From Actinomycetes bacterium (GTDB lineage: Bacteria > Actinomycetota > Actinomycetes > Actinomycetales > Microbacteriaceae), in the NCBI GenBank assembly GCA_023450335.1, contig JAEXHA010000170.1, forward strand, positions 1 through 56,572: a stretch of DNA of 56,572 nucleotides. The letters are read 5' to 3'. Numbering within the stretch: the stretch's first letter is position 1; each line of letters opens with the position of its first letter. Positions 8,395-16,337 of the stretch are shown here, piece after piece. A model generated the notes under the pieces. That model was not told the DNA's origin, ran no database searches, and saw only the letters and a list, made by a program, of their open reading frames with translations. Made by a program: the position numbers and the translations under genes.

Positions 8395-9467
8395 ACCTCT
8401 CCGTGCGCTCGGTGCTGTCGGCGCTCGCCGTCGCGTTCACGGCGTACCTGGCCGTGGGCGGACTGCTGTGGACGGTGCCTCCGGAGTATCCGTTCATCCT
8501 CATCGCGGCACTCGCGCTGTTCCTGGCGACGACCTGGCTGTGCATCTTCTGGAACACCGGCGCGCGGCAGACCGATTCGGCGTCTACTCTCACCGGCGGA
8601 CTCGGGCGCAGGTCGCTGCTGCCGGTGTGGGCGGCCGTTCTCGCGGTGGCGAACGCGTCGATCGTACCGGCGGCGACGTGGTTCGCAGCCGGGCCCGACG
8701 CCCGGCTGGAGTCCTACGCCACGTGGAGCCTGGGTGGCATGAGCGCACTGATGACGATCGTCATGGTGCGCCGCCGCACGTGGACCGCGTGGATCGGGGT
8801 GGCGGTCGCTTCCATCGAGGCGATCGTGTGGATCGGGCTGCGCGACGCCCTCGCGCTCGGCGTTGTCGGAGCCGTGGTCTGGGTCGGGGTCGCACAGATC
8901 ATGAGCCGGCTGGTGGAGCGAGCTGCGCGCGACACCGCGGATCTGACCGAACTGCAGCGCGCGGCCGGTGAATGGCTGGCCTCGCAGGACGGGCGACGAC
9001 GTGAACGCCGCACCCAGGTGCAGCGCGCGCTCGCGGTGGCCGGTCCGGTGCTGGTGCGCACGGTGGAAAGCGGTGGTGCGCTCGGTGACGACGAGCGGGA
9101 GACCGCGCGCCTGGCGGAGGGCCGGCTGCGCGACGACCTGCGGGGGCGACGGCTGCTCGACGACGCGGTGCGCGGCCGGCTCGAGGCCGCGCGGCGCCGG
9201 GGAGCGGTCGTGACCGTGCTCGATGAGGGCGGTCTCGAAGGCATCGATGACGAGGCGATGGAGGCCGTCCGCGCCGAACTCGCTGCGGCGCTGGGCGAGG
9301 CTTCCTCCGACCGGCTGTACATCCGGACCTCGCCGCATCCGCGCATCGCCGTCACGGTAGTGGGACGTTCCCGACCGGACGGGGATCCCGCCGCCGACGA
9401 GCAGGTCGACCTGTGGCACGAGATACGTCGGCCCGGGGTCGCCGGTGACGACAGCCCGGAGGCCTGA
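8391..9467 (+). CDS. Polytopic membrane protein of unknown function, third gene of the two-component operon
   Basis: The 358-residue protein starts at the ATG overlapping the kinase stop (an in-frame GTG at 8376 is less likely). About six membrane segments cover residues 8-185, followed by a charged cytoplasmic region of about 170 residues rich in Arg, Glu and Ala. This part has no clear His, N, G1 or G2 box, though its overall layout (membrane part plus cytoplasmic alpha/beta tail) resembles a degenerate kinase. It may be an accessory sensor for the neighbouring regulator or kinase; that is inference from gene order. It is followed by a strong hairpin. Confidence 0.75.
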   Translation: MNLSVRSVLSALAVAFTAYLAVGGLLWTVPPEYPFILIAALALFLATTWLCIFWNTGARQTDSASTLTGGLGRRSLLPVWAAVLAVANASIVPAATWFAAGPDARLESYATWSLGGMSALMTIVMVRRRTWTAWIGVAVASIEAIVWIGLRDALALGVVGAVVWVGVAQIMSRLVERAARDTADLTELQRAAGEWLASQDGRRRERRTQVQRALAVAGPVLVRTVESGGALGDDERETARLAEGRLRDDLRGRRLLDDAVRGRLEAARRRGAVVTVLDEGGLEGIDDEAMEAVRAELAAALGEASSDRLYIRTSPHPRIAVTVVGRSRPDGDPAADEQVDLWHEIRRPGVAGDDSPEA

Positions 9468-9493
9468 GAAGCCTGAGCCTCAGAAGAGAGGGA

Positions 9494-9526
9494 GGCGAGG
9501 GGCGGCGAAGCCGCCCGCCCCTCGCC
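9494..9526 (+). terminator. Strong GC-rich hairpin, likely terminator of the two-component operon
   Basis: A perfect 12-bp stem (9494-9505 with 9515-9526) and a nine-nt loop, 27 nt after the stop at 9467. There is no U-run, as is common for hairpin terminators in high-GC actinobacteria. Confidence 0.6.
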
Positions 9527-9528
9527 CA

Positions 9529-9556
9529 GCGAGCGGTTACCCGAAAACCGGCTCGC
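9529..9556. other. Second hairpin of the cluster
   Basis: GCGAGCGGTT (9529-9538) pairs with AACC (9546-9549) and GCTCGC (9551-9556), with one bulged G at 9550. Loop ACCCGAA. Confidence 0.45.
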
Positions 9557-9561
9557 AGGTC

Positions 9562-9597
9562 GACTGTCAGAACAGTCAACCGAACGCAGAAGCGTTC
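9562..9597. other. Two small tetraloop hairpins in tandem
   Basis: GACTGT (9562-9567) pairs with ACAGTC (9572-9577) over the loop CAGA. GAACGC (9582-9587) pairs with GCGTTC (9592-9597) over the loop AGAA. Only four nt separate the two stems. Confidence 0.45.
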
Positions 9598-9670
9598 CAG
9601 CAGTTCAATTGTGCGACAGGGGGATGGCGGCTGTCTGTAGGTACTTTGGGGGACAAATGTGGGTTCCCTG

Positions 9671-9684
9671 TGAGAAAGCTCTCA
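9671..9684 (-). terminator. Short hairpin directly after the accE stop
   Basis: TGAGA (9671-9675) pairs with TCTCA (9680-9684) over a four-nt loop, ending at the base next to the accE stop codon. It is a weak terminator candidate for the accD-accE operon. Confidence 0.3.
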
Positions 9685-9906
9685 TCAACGCCAGCCGAGT
9701 TCGCGGCGCAGAGGCTCGCGAAGTGACCGGGCGGACACCTGCCACGCCGACATCGCCGGCTCCTCTTCGACCACGGCTGACTCGGCCTCGCACTGATACG
9801 CCTCGGTGACCACGGCGATGACGGCGGCGAGCTCCTCGGGTGTCGGGTCGCCGCGGCGCACCTGCAACGGCAACCCCGCGACGGCGGCCTCGTCCTCCCG
9901 GCTCAT
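9685..9906 (-). CDS. accE: Acyl-CoA carboxylase epsilon subunit
   Basis: This 73-residue acidic protein contains the family's conserved segment LQVRRGDPTPEELAAV. AccE subunits are small actinobacterial proteins that bind the carboxyltransferase/biotin carboxylase complex and raise its activity. The ATG overlaps the accD stop (ATGA), so translation is coupled to accD, the normal arrangement. Recognition rests on size, context and the RGxPTxEELAAV pattern. Confidence 0.88.
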   Translation of the reverse strand: MSREDEAAVAGLPLQVRRGDPTPEELAAVIAVVTEAYQCEAESAVVEEEPAMSAWQVSARSLREPLRRELGWR

Positions 9907-11492
9907 AGCGGGATGTTACCGTGCTTCTTCTGCGGCAGGCTGGCTCGCTTGCCCCGCAGCGCCCGCAGCGCCTTGGCGATGGATACGCGCGTCTGCGCCG
10001 GCTCGATGATCCCGTCCAACTCGCCGCGCTCGGCGGCCAGGAACGGAGAGGCGACGTTGTAGGTGTACTCGCTGGCCAGGCGTGCGCGCACGGCCGCGAC
10101 ATCTTCACCGTTCTCCTCGGCCTTGCGGATCTCACCCCGGTAGAGGATGTTCACCGCGCCCTGGCCGCCCATCACCGCGATCTCGGCGGTCGGCCAGGCG
10201 AGGTTGATGTCGGCACCGAGCTGCTTGGACCCCATCACGATGTACGCGCCGCCGTAGGCCTTGCGCAGGATGACGGTCACCAGCGGCACCGTGGCCTCGG
10301 CATACGCGTAGAGCAGCTTGGCGCCGCGACGGATCACGCCGGTCCACTCCTGATCGGTGCCCGGCAGATACCCGGGCACGTCGACGAGCGTGACGATCGG
10401 GATCGAGAACGCGTCGCAGAAGCGGACGAAGCGGCTCGCCTTCTCGCCCGCGTCGATGTTGAGAGTGCCGGCCATCTGCGACGGCTGATTGGCGATGACG
10501 CCCACCGTGCGACCCTCGATGCGGCCGAATCCGATGACGATGTTCGGGGCGAACAGCGGCTGGACTTCGAGGAAGTCGCCGTCGTCCATCAGATGCCCGA
10601 TCACCGTGTGGATGTCATAGGGCTGGTTCGGAGAGTCCGGGATGACGGTGTTCAGCACACGGTCGCTGTCGGTGGTCTCCCACTCGAACTCGTTCTCGTA
10701 GCTGGGCAGCTCTGACAGGTTGTTGTCGGGCAGGTAGCCCAGCAGCGAGCGGGCGTAGTCGAGGGCGTCGTCCTCGTCCTCTGCCAGGTAATGCGCGACT
10801 CCCGAGCGGCTGTTGTGCGTGAACGCGCCGCCGAGCTCCTCCATGCCGACGTCTTCGCCGGTGACGGTCTTGATGACGTCGGGGCCGGTCACGAACATCT
10901 GGCTGGTCTTGTCGACCATGATCACGAAATCTGTGAGTGCGGGGGAGTACACGGCACCGCCGGCGGCCGGCCCCATGATGATCGAGATCTGCGGGATGAC
11001 CCCCGACGCCTGCGTGTTCAGGCGGAAGATCTCGCCGTACTTGCCGAGCGCGACCACACCCTCCTGAATGCGCGCGCCGCCCGAGTCGAGGATGCCGATG
11101 ATCGGGCACCCGGCGCGCAGCGCGAACTCCATGACCTTGATGATCTTCTCGCCGGCCACCTCGCCGAGGGACCCGCCGAAGGTCGTGAAGTCCTGTGCGT
11201 ACACGGCGACGGTGCGGCCATGGATGGTCGCGACACCGGTGACGACCGAGTCGCCGTAGGGGCGGGCGCGGTCCATGCCGAACGCGGTCGTCCGATGCCG
11301 CACGTACTCGTCCAACTCGGTGAACGAGCCGGGATCGACGAGGAGTTCGATGCGCTCGCGCGCGGTGAGCTTGCCCTTCGCATGCTGCTTCTCGCGTGAA
11401 GCGGATTCGGCGCCCACGACCGCTTCGTCGTAGCGCGCGCGGAGGTCGGCGATCTTGCCGGCGGTCGTGGACATGTCGGGCTGATCGGTCAC
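9903..11492 (-). CDS. accD: Acyl-CoA carboxylase carboxyltransferase (beta) subunit
   Basis: The 529-residue product is a full-length PccB/AccD-type carboxyltransferase with two crotonase-like halves. The N-terminal half has ARERIELLVDPGSF, GGARIQEGV and the GPAAGGAVYSP loop; the C-terminal half has VDVPGYLPG, a KAYGGAYIVMGS loop and AEIAVMGGQGAVNI. It transfers the carboxyl group from biotin on AccBC (2590-4356) to an acyl-CoA in the cytoplasm. The GTG at 11492 is chosen because TAGTGT lies six nt upstream; an ATG six codons in (11474) is the alternative. Substrate chain length cannot be decided here. Confidence 0.95.
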   Translation of the reverse strand: MTDQPDMSTTAGKIADLRARYDEAVVGAESASREKQHAKGKLTARERIELLVDPGSFTELDEYVRHRTTAFGMDRARPYGDSVVTGVATIHGRTVAVYAQDFTTFGGSLGEVAGEKIIKVMEFALRAGCPIIGILDSGGARIQEGVVALGKYGEIFRLNTQASGVIPQISIIMGPAAGGAVYSPALTDFVIMVDKTSQMFVTGPDVIKTVTGEDVGMEELGGAFTHNSRSGVAHYLAEDEDDALDYARSLLGYLPDNNLSELPSYENEFEWETTDSDRVLNTVIPDSPNQPYDIHTVIGHLMDDGDFLEVQPLFAPNIVIGFGRIEGRTVGVIANQPSQMAGTLNIDAGEKASRFVRFCDAFSIPIVTLVDVPGYLPGTDQEWTGVIRRGAKLLYAYAEATVPLVTVILRKAYGGAYIVMGSKQLGADINLAWPTAEIAVMGGQGAVNILYRGEIRKAEENGEDVAAVRARLASEYTYNVASPFLAAERGELDGIIEPAQTRVSIAKALRALRGKRASLPQKKHGNIPL

Positions 11493-11498
11493 CGTTCC

Positions 11499-11504
11499 AC
11501 ACTA
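11499..11504 (-). promoter_or_regulatory. Candidate -10 box (TAGTGT) of accD-accE
   Basis: Minus-strand TAGTGT with a six-nt spacer to the GTG at 11492. Confidence 0.5.
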
Positions 11505-11630
11505 GCGAGGCGTCGCAGGGATCAGTTGGCGGACAAGCACAACGGAACGTCGCATCCACTGTGCAATTCCTGCGCCGGCGGGCGGGGCGAGCCGACCGAC
11601 AAGGTGGATGCCAGGTGGCGGCCTGCCGCG

Positions 11631-11636
11631 TAATGT
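11631..11636 (+). promoter_or_regulatory. Candidate -10 box (TAATGT) of birA
   Basis: TAATGT followed by a seven-nt spacer and the ATG at 11644. Confidence 0.5.
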
Positions 11637-11643
11637 GACGTGC

Positions 11644-12426
11644 ATGACGCTCCCCGCTGCCGGATATCCGCAGGCGGCTGCGGTCACCCCGCGCCTGCAC
11701 CTGATCGAGACGGTCGACTCGACCAACGCCAAACTGCTGCGCGACGCGGCCGACGACCCCGACGGCCACCCGCACCTGTCCGTCGTCGCCACGCGTGATC
11801 AGCGCGCCGGGCGCGGTCGACTGGATCGCACCTGGACGACGCCGCCGGGCACGGCGCTGGCTGTCTCGGTCCTGCTGCGGGTGGCGGCGGTGACCACCGC
11901 CGCGCGCGGGTGGATACCGTTGATCGCCGGCGCGGCGATGACGCGCGCGGTCGCCGCGCAGCTGCCGCAGGCCGACGTGCAGTTGAAATGGCCGAACGAT
12001 GTCCTCGTCGGCGGGCTGAAGATCGCCGGCATCCTCGCCGAGGTCATGCCCGGCGATCCGCAGACGGTCGTCGTCGGGGCGGGGGTCAACACGACCATGG
12101 TCGCGGCCGATCTGCCGGTGCCCACCGCCACGTCGTTCGCCGCCGGGGGGCACTCCGCCGATGAGGACCGGCTGCTGGCCGACTACCTCACGGCATTGCG
12201 CGACGACATCGCAGCGCTGGCCGTCGCCGACGGCGACACCGCCGGGCTCCACAGCCGCATCGAGCAGCTGTGCGCGACCATCGGGTCGCCCGTGCGGGTG
12301 AATCTGCCGGACGGCACCGCGCTCGAGGGACGTGCCGAGCGGCTCGACGCCGAGGGACGGTTGATCATCTCGTCGCGCGGCGTCGAGACGGTGGTCGCCG
12401 CAGGCGACATCGTGCACGTGCGCTGA
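11644..12426 (+). CDS. birA: Biotin--[acetyl-CoA-carboxylase] ligase
   Basis: The 260-residue protein is a class I biotin ligase without an N-terminal DNA-binding domain: the catalytic core starts almost at once (LIETVDSTNAKLLRDA). It has the nucleotide/biotin loop GRGRLDRTW, the KWPNDVLV motif with the catalytic Lys, and a small C-terminal SH3-like domain. It makes biotinyl-AMP and attaches biotin to the Lys of the AccBC biotinyl domain. It is divergent from accD, a functional pairing. The ATG at 11644 is favoured over 11608 because a TAATGT box sits seven nt before it. Confidence 0.93.
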   Translation: MTLPAAGYPQAAAVTPRLHLIETVDSTNAKLLRDAADDPDGHPHLSVVATRDQRAGRGRLDRTWTTPPGTALAVSVLLRVAAVTTAARGWIPLIAGAAMTRAVAAQLPQADVQLKWPNDVLVGGLKIAGILAEVMPGDPQTVVVGAGVNTTMVAADLPVPTATSFAAGGHSADEDRLLADYLTALRDDIAALAVADGDTAGLHSRIEQLCATIGSPVRVNLPDGTALEGRAERLDAEGRLIISSRGVETVVAAGDIVHVR

Positions 12427-12476
12427 GTCACGCGCGCTCGCGGCGCGCCGCCGGGCGTGACGCGCACGGCCCCGGC

Positions 12477-12482
12477 CACAAT
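12477..12482 (+). promoter_or_regulatory. Candidate -10 box (CACAAT) of the PH-domain protein gene
   Basis: CACAAT with a six-nt spacer to the GTG at 12489. The same box and spacing occur before the gene at 17560. Confidence 0.35.
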
Positions 12483-12488
12483 AGGGGT

Positions 12489-13043
12489 GTGACCCAGCCC
12501 ACCGCGTACCACGGCAGGCCGTTCACGCCGGCTCCGGGCGCGGCGACGCCCGAACTGCGCGTGGCACGGCTGAGGGCCCACGCGCGGCCGCTGCTGTGGT
12601 CGGCGCTCGTGCTCATCGTGGTCTCGGGGGCCGTCGGCTACCTCACCGGCAACCTGCCGGCTCCGGTCGAAGAGTGGATGCTGTGGGTGGGCGCCGGCGT
12701 GGTCGTGCTGCTGCTGGTCGTCCTGCCGTATCTGCGCTGGCTGGCCCACACCTACACGATCACCACCCGCCGCGTCATCGAGCAGCGCGGACTCATCGGC
12801 CGTCATCGCAGCGAGATCCTGCACGCCCGCGGGTACACGATCACCGAGCGGCGCGGCCCGCTGCAGCGCCTCGTCGGCGCCGGCACCCTCACCCTCTCGA
12901 ACGGCGTAGACGCGCCGCTGCGCATGGTGAACGTCCCGGCTGCGCGTCTCGTGCACGAGGTGCTGGCCGATCAGGTCGAGGTCAGTCAGATCCTGGCGCA
13001 CCGCGACTCGCACAGCATCCCGATCGTCGGCGACGACCGCTGA
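12489..13043 (+). CDS. PH-domain (bPH2/DUF304-like) membrane protein
   Basis: The 184-residue protein has two adjacent membrane helices (residues about 36-57 and 64-85), then a cytoplasmic bacterial PH-like domain with the typical YTITTRRVIEQRGLIGRH start. Proteins of this type are widespread in actinobacteria; some are thought to help membrane or secretion processes, but the role here is unknown. The frame is open upstream into birA, so the GTG at 12489 was chosen because it follows a -10-like box and gives a normal N-terminus. It stands alone between birA and purK. Confidence 0.8.
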   Translation: MTQPTAYHGRPFTPAPGAATPELRVARLRAHARPLLWSALVLIVVSGAVGYLTGNLPAPVEEWMLWVGAGVVVLLLVVLPYLRWLAHTYTITTRRVIEQRGLIGRHRSEILHARGYTITERRGPLQRLVGAGTLTLSNGVDAPLRMVNVPAARLVHEVLADQVEVSQILAHRDSHSIPIVGDDR

Positions 13044-13134
13044 GCCCGGGCTCCGGCATCCATTCGGCCCTGAGGTCGGGGGCGCGTACCGGTGGTGAGC
13101 GTGCGAGAAGATGGACGGGACGAAAGGGAGCACC

Positions 13135-14259
13135 ATGGCACTGCGGGTCGGAATCGTCGGCGGCGGGCAGCTGGCGCGCATGATGATCGCGCCGGCGGTT
13201 GAGCTCGGCATCGAGGTGCGAGTGCTCGCCGAGCAGGCCGACATGTCTGCGCAACTGGCCGCGACCGCGGTCGGCGATTATCGCGACCTCGACACGGTCG
13301 CCGCGTTCGCTGCGGATGTCGATGTCGTGACTTTCGACCACGAGCACGTGCCGCAGGACGTGCTGCGGGCATTGGTGGATGCCGGTGTCGCGGTGCATCC
13401 GGGGCCGGTCGCGCTGCGGTTCGCGCAGGACAAGCTGCAGATGCGGGCGCGGCTCGATGAGCTGGGTATGCCGCAGCCCGACTGGGCGGCGTTCTCGGAT
13501 GAGGCGGGGCTGCAGGCGTTCCTCGACGCGCACGGCGGCCGGGGGGTCGTGAAGACGCCGCGCGGCGGGTACGATGGCAAGGGCGTGCGCGTGGTGTCGG
13601 ATGCCGGCGAGGCGGCCGACTGGATCGGCGAGCTCACCGCCGGCGACAGCCTGCTGGTGGAGGAACTGGTCGAGTTCTCGCGCGAGCTCGCGCAGCAGGT
13701 GGCTCGACGGCCCTCGGGTGAACTGGTGAGCTACCCCGTCGTCGAGACCGTGCAGCGTGACGGCGTGTGCGCCGAGGTGCTCGCACCGGCCCCGAGCGCA
13801 TCGGACCGGCTGACGGCGGTGGCGGCGCGTATCGGCGCCACGATCGCCGAGGGGCTGGGAGTGACCGGCATGCTCGCCGTCGAGCTGTTCGAGACGGTCG
13901 ACGAGCGACTGCTGGTCAATGAGCTCGCGATGCGCCCGCACAACAGCGGGCACTGGAGCCAGGACGGTGCCGTCACGGGTCAGTTCGAACAGCACCTGCG
14001 TGCCGTGCTCGACCTCCCGCTGGGTGATGCCGCGCCGAGGCAGCCTTGGGCCGTGATGGTCAACATCCTCGGCGGTCCCGTCGATGGTGCGCTCACCGAC
14101 AGGCTGCCCGCCGCGCTGGCGGCGCACCCGGCCGTCAAGGTGCACACCTACGGCAAGGCGCCGCGACCAGGCCGAAAGGTCGGCCACGTCAATGCCACCG
14201 GCGATGACCTCGACGCCGTCGCCTACGAGGCCCGCGGCGCCGCCGCGCACTTCTCCTGA
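13135..14259 (+). CDS. purK: 5-(carboxyamino)imidazole ribonucleotide synthase
   Basis: The 374-residue ATP-grasp enzyme converts AIR, ATP and bicarbonate to N5-CAIR in purine synthesis. It begins with the Rossmann-like GIVGGGQLARMM, has the ATP-grasp loop TPRGGYDGKGV and metal-binding motifs such as ELFE and NELAMRPHNSGHW. The ATG at 13135 follows AAAGGGAG, a good ribosome binding site; an in-frame ATG at 13111 is less likely. Its product is used by PurE, encoded 89 bp downstream. Confidence 0.95.
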   Translation: MALRVGIVGGGQLARMMIAPAVELGIEVRVLAEQADMSAQLAATAVGDYRDLDTVAAFAADVDVVTFDHEHVPQDVLRALVDAGVAVHPGPVALRFAQDKLQMRARLDELGMPQPDWAAFSDEAGLQAFLDAHGGRGVVKTPRGGYDGKGVRVVSDAGEAADWIGELTAGDSLLVEELVEFSRELAQQVARRPSGELVSYPVVETVQRDGVCAEVLAPAPSASDRLTAVAARIGATIAEGLGVTGMLAVELFETVDERLLVNELAMRPHNSGHWSQDGAVTGQFEQHLRAVLDLPLGDAAPRQPWAVMVNILGGPVDGALTDRLPAALAAHPAVKVHTYGKAPRPGRKVGHVNATGDDLDAVAYEARGAAAHFS

Positions 14260-14336
14260 GCGCACATCTGCCGCATCGAGTCGCCGGCGCTGATACGCGC
14301 TCGGTGTGGTTGCGGGCAGTTCGCAGGTCGGCGAAT

Positions 14337-14342
14337 TAGCCT
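14337..14342 (+). promoter_or_regulatory. Candidate -10 box (TAGCCT) of purE
   Basis: TAGCCT, then a six-nt spacer and the GTG at 14349. This suggests purE has its own leaderless promoter besides read-through from purK. Confidence 0.55.
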
Positions 14343-14348
14343 GGTCGA

Positions 14349-14864
14349 GTGAACCGCCCGCTGCATTCGTCCGAGACCCCGCTTGTGGGCGTCGTCATGG
14401 GATCCGACTCGGACTGGCGGGTCATGAGCGACGCGTCGCAGGCGCTGTCCGACCTCGGCATCCCGCACGAGGTCGAAGTCGTCTCGGCCCACCGCACCCC
14501 GGACAAACTGCTGCGCTACGGGCGCGAGGCCCGCGGCCGCGGACTGCAGGTCATCATCGCCGGCGCCGGGGGAGCGGCCCACCTGCCGGGCATGCTCGCC
14601 TCGGTCACCGCGCTCCCGGTCATCGGCGTACCGGTGCAGCTCGCGACGCTCGACGGCCTCGACTCGCTGCTGAGCATCGTGCAGATGCCCGCGGGCATTC
14701 CGGTGGCCACGGTCTCGATCAACGGCGCGAAGAACGCCGGCCTGCTCGCCGCGCGAATCCTCGGCGCCGGTGATCCGCAGTACGGCGACGCCATCGAGGA
14801 GTACGCGCGTACACTCGAGGCGCAGGTCGAGGAGAAGAACCGGCGGCTGAAGGACGCGCTGTGA
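14349..14864 (+). CDS. purE: N5-carboxyaminoimidazole ribonucleotide mutase
   Basis: The 171-residue class I PurE interconverts N5-CAIR and CAIR, the step after PurK. The hallmark motifs are present: MGSDSDW, SAHRTPD with the catalytic His, and GAGGAAHLPGM. Length is normal. It starts with GTG after a TAGCCT box and its stop overlaps the GTG of the next gene, tying expression of the LCP protein to purine synthesis genes. Confidence 0.96.
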   Translation: MNRPLHSSETPLVGVVMGSDSDWRVMSDASQALSDLGIPHEVEVVSAHRTPDKLLRYGREARGRGLQVIIAGAGGAAHLPGMLASVTALPVIGVPVQLATLDGLDSLLSIVQMPAGIPVATVSINGAKNAGLLAARILGAGDPQYGDAIEEYARTLEAQVEEKNRRLKDAL

Positions 14865-16318
14865 GCGTATCGAGCCCGCCCCGCCCGAGCCGCACCGCCA
14901 CCCCGCGCCCCCACACGCATTCATCGCGCTCCCTGGTCGATGCGCGCCCGCTGCGCCATCCCGACGTCCGCGACCCTGCGGTCATGGGGCGGCGCGCCTG
15001 GTGGCTCGTGATCCTCGGCTTCCTGATCCCCGGGTCCGCGCAGGTGCTGGCCGGCAACCGCAAGCTCGGCCGCATCGGCCTGGTGGCCACGATCGCGATG
15101 TGGGCGCTGCTGGTCGTCGCTGTGGTCATGGGGCTGGTGTGGCGGTCGGCGCTGGTCACCCTGGCGACCAACTGGTTCATGCTGATGGCGGCCCAGATCG
15201 TGCTGATCGGCTACGCGCTGCTGTGGGTCGTGCTGGCCATCGACACCCTGCGGCTCACCCGACTCGTGACCCTCGGCCCCGCCGCCCGCATCGGCGTCGC
15301 CGCGCTCGCCGCGATCGTGACACTCATCCCCGCCGGCGCCGCGCTGGCCGCGTCGGGCTACGTCGCCACGACGCGCGAGACGATCAGCACGGTGTTCGGC
15401 GGCGGGCCGTCGGTGCCGCCATCAGATGGTTACTACAACTTCCTGCTGCTCGGAGCCGACAGCGCGAAGGGCCGCGACCACATGCTGTTCGACAGCATCT
15501 CGGTCGTCTCGGTCAACGCCGACACCGGCGCGATGACGATCACCGGCATCCCCCGCGACATGCGTGACGTGCCGTTCTCCGAGGGCCCGATGCAGGACCT
15601 GTACCCCGACGGCCACCGCGGCCACGCCGACCCGACCTGCGGCTGGGACAACAAGATCAACCAGCTCAACACCGAAGTGGGGCTGTGCCTCGACGGCGAC
15701 GCGATGTACCCGGACGCGGAGTCGATCGGCTCGACCCCCGGCATCGAAGCCACGCGCGACGCGGCCGAGGGAGTGCTCGGAATCGAGATCCCCTACGTCG
15801 TTTTCATCGACATGGACGGGTTCGCCGGCCTCATCGACGCGCTCGGCGGCGTGGAGATCACCGTGGACGAGCGCCTGCCCACCGGCTCGCTGCACGAGAA
15901 CCCGGACGGCACGCTGTCCGGCATCACCGGCTGGATCGAGGTCGGCACCCAGCGCATGGACGGTGACACCGCCCAGTGGTATGCACGTTCGCGGTACACC
16001 ACAAGCGACTGGGACCGCATGAAGCGCCAGCGCGAACTGCAGACGGCGATCCTCGCCCAGTTCACGCCCGACAACGTCCTCGCCAACTTCCAGGACATCG
16101 CGAAGGCGGGTGCGCAGATCGTCTCCACCGACATCCCCGACACGATGATCGCGTATCTGGCAGAGCTCGCGCTCAAGGCCAAGGAGCACGAGGTCACCAC
16201 GATCGAACTCACGCTCGAGAACGACATCGACCCCGACAACGCAGACTTCGAGGCCATCCATCAGATGGTGGATGCCGCGCTGCACCCGCCGTCGCCGACT
16301 CCCACCCCCGCGGGCTGA
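14861..16318 (+). CDS. LytR-CpsA-Psr (LCP) family cell-wall glycopolymer ligase with a polytopic N-terminus
   Basis: The 485-residue protein starts with about 40 residues rich in Ser, Arg and Pro, then about four or five membrane segments (about 48-170) instead of the usual single one. The extracellular LCP domain follows (about 185-440), showing LLLGADSA, the Arg-containing ITGIPRDM, and the SRYTTSDWDRMKRQ segment that binds the polyprenyl-pyrophosphate. LCP enzymes move teichoic acids, arabinogalactan or capsule from lipid carrier to peptidoglycan. The large glycopolymer locus 3 kb downstream supplies a plausible substrate. The GTG overlaps the purE stop. The C-terminus ends in a Pro/Thr tail. 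Confidence 0.9.
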   Translation: MSVSSPPRPSRTATPRPHTHSSRSLVDARPLRHPDVRDPAVMGRRAWWLVILGFLIPGSAQVLAGNRKLGRIGLVATIAMWALLVVAVVMGLVWRSALVTLATNWFMLMAAQIVLIGYALLWVVLAIDTLRLTRLVTLGPAARIGVAALAAIVTLIPAGAALAASGYVATTRETISTVFGGGPSVPPSDGYYNFLLLGADSAKGRDHMLFDSISVVSVNADTGAMTITGIPRDMRDVPFSEGPMQDLYPDGHRGHADPTCGWDNKINQLNTEVGLCLDGDAMYPDAESIGSTPGIEATRDAAEGVLGIEIPYVVFIDMDGFAGLIDALGGVEITVDERLPTGSLHENPDGTLSGITGWIEVGTQRMDGDTAQWYARSRYTTSDWDRMKRQRELQTAILAQFTPDNVLANFQDIAKAGAQIVSTDIPDTMIAYLAELALKAKEHEVTTIELTLENDIDPDNADFEAIHQMVDAALHPPSPTPTPAG

Positions 16319-16325
16319 GCATGGC

Positions 16326-16331
16326 TAGGCT
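16326..16331 (+). promoter_or_regulatory. Candidate -10 box (TAGGCT) of the glycosyltransferase gene at 16338
   Basis: TAGGCT with a six-nt spacer to the ATG. Confidence 0.55.
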
Positions 16332-16337
16332 CAGGGC

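Larger units (their letters stand above)
9468..9684. other. 217-nt intergenic region packed with hairpins
   Basis: This is the longest gene-free stretch in the window, between convergent genes. It holds six inverted repeats in a row: 9494-9526, 9529-9556, 9562-9577, 9582-9597, 9615-9635 and 9671-9684. The right part (9597-9685) is visibly richer in A/T than its surroundings. A short plus-strand open frame (9445-9726) crosses it, but has no homology I recognise and overlaps accE, so I do not call it a gene. The region could be two back-to-back terminators or a structured RNA. Confidence 0.55.

Noticed and set aside
6453..9419. 988-codon open frame on the minus strand opposite the two-component genes
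   Set aside because: Long reverse frames are expected in very GC-rich DNA. It lies fully antisense to three genes with clear motifs and overlaps, and its composition is low-complexity Arg/Ser/Ala.
9445..9726. 93-codon plus-strand frame through the hairpin region
   Set aside because: It overlaps accE on the opposite strand and the membrane gene's end, includes all hairpins, and has no recognisable homology or ribosome binding site.
10615..12417. 600-codon minus-strand open frame across birA and accD
   Set aside because: It crosses the divergent accD/birA gap and overlaps both genes. No motif seen.
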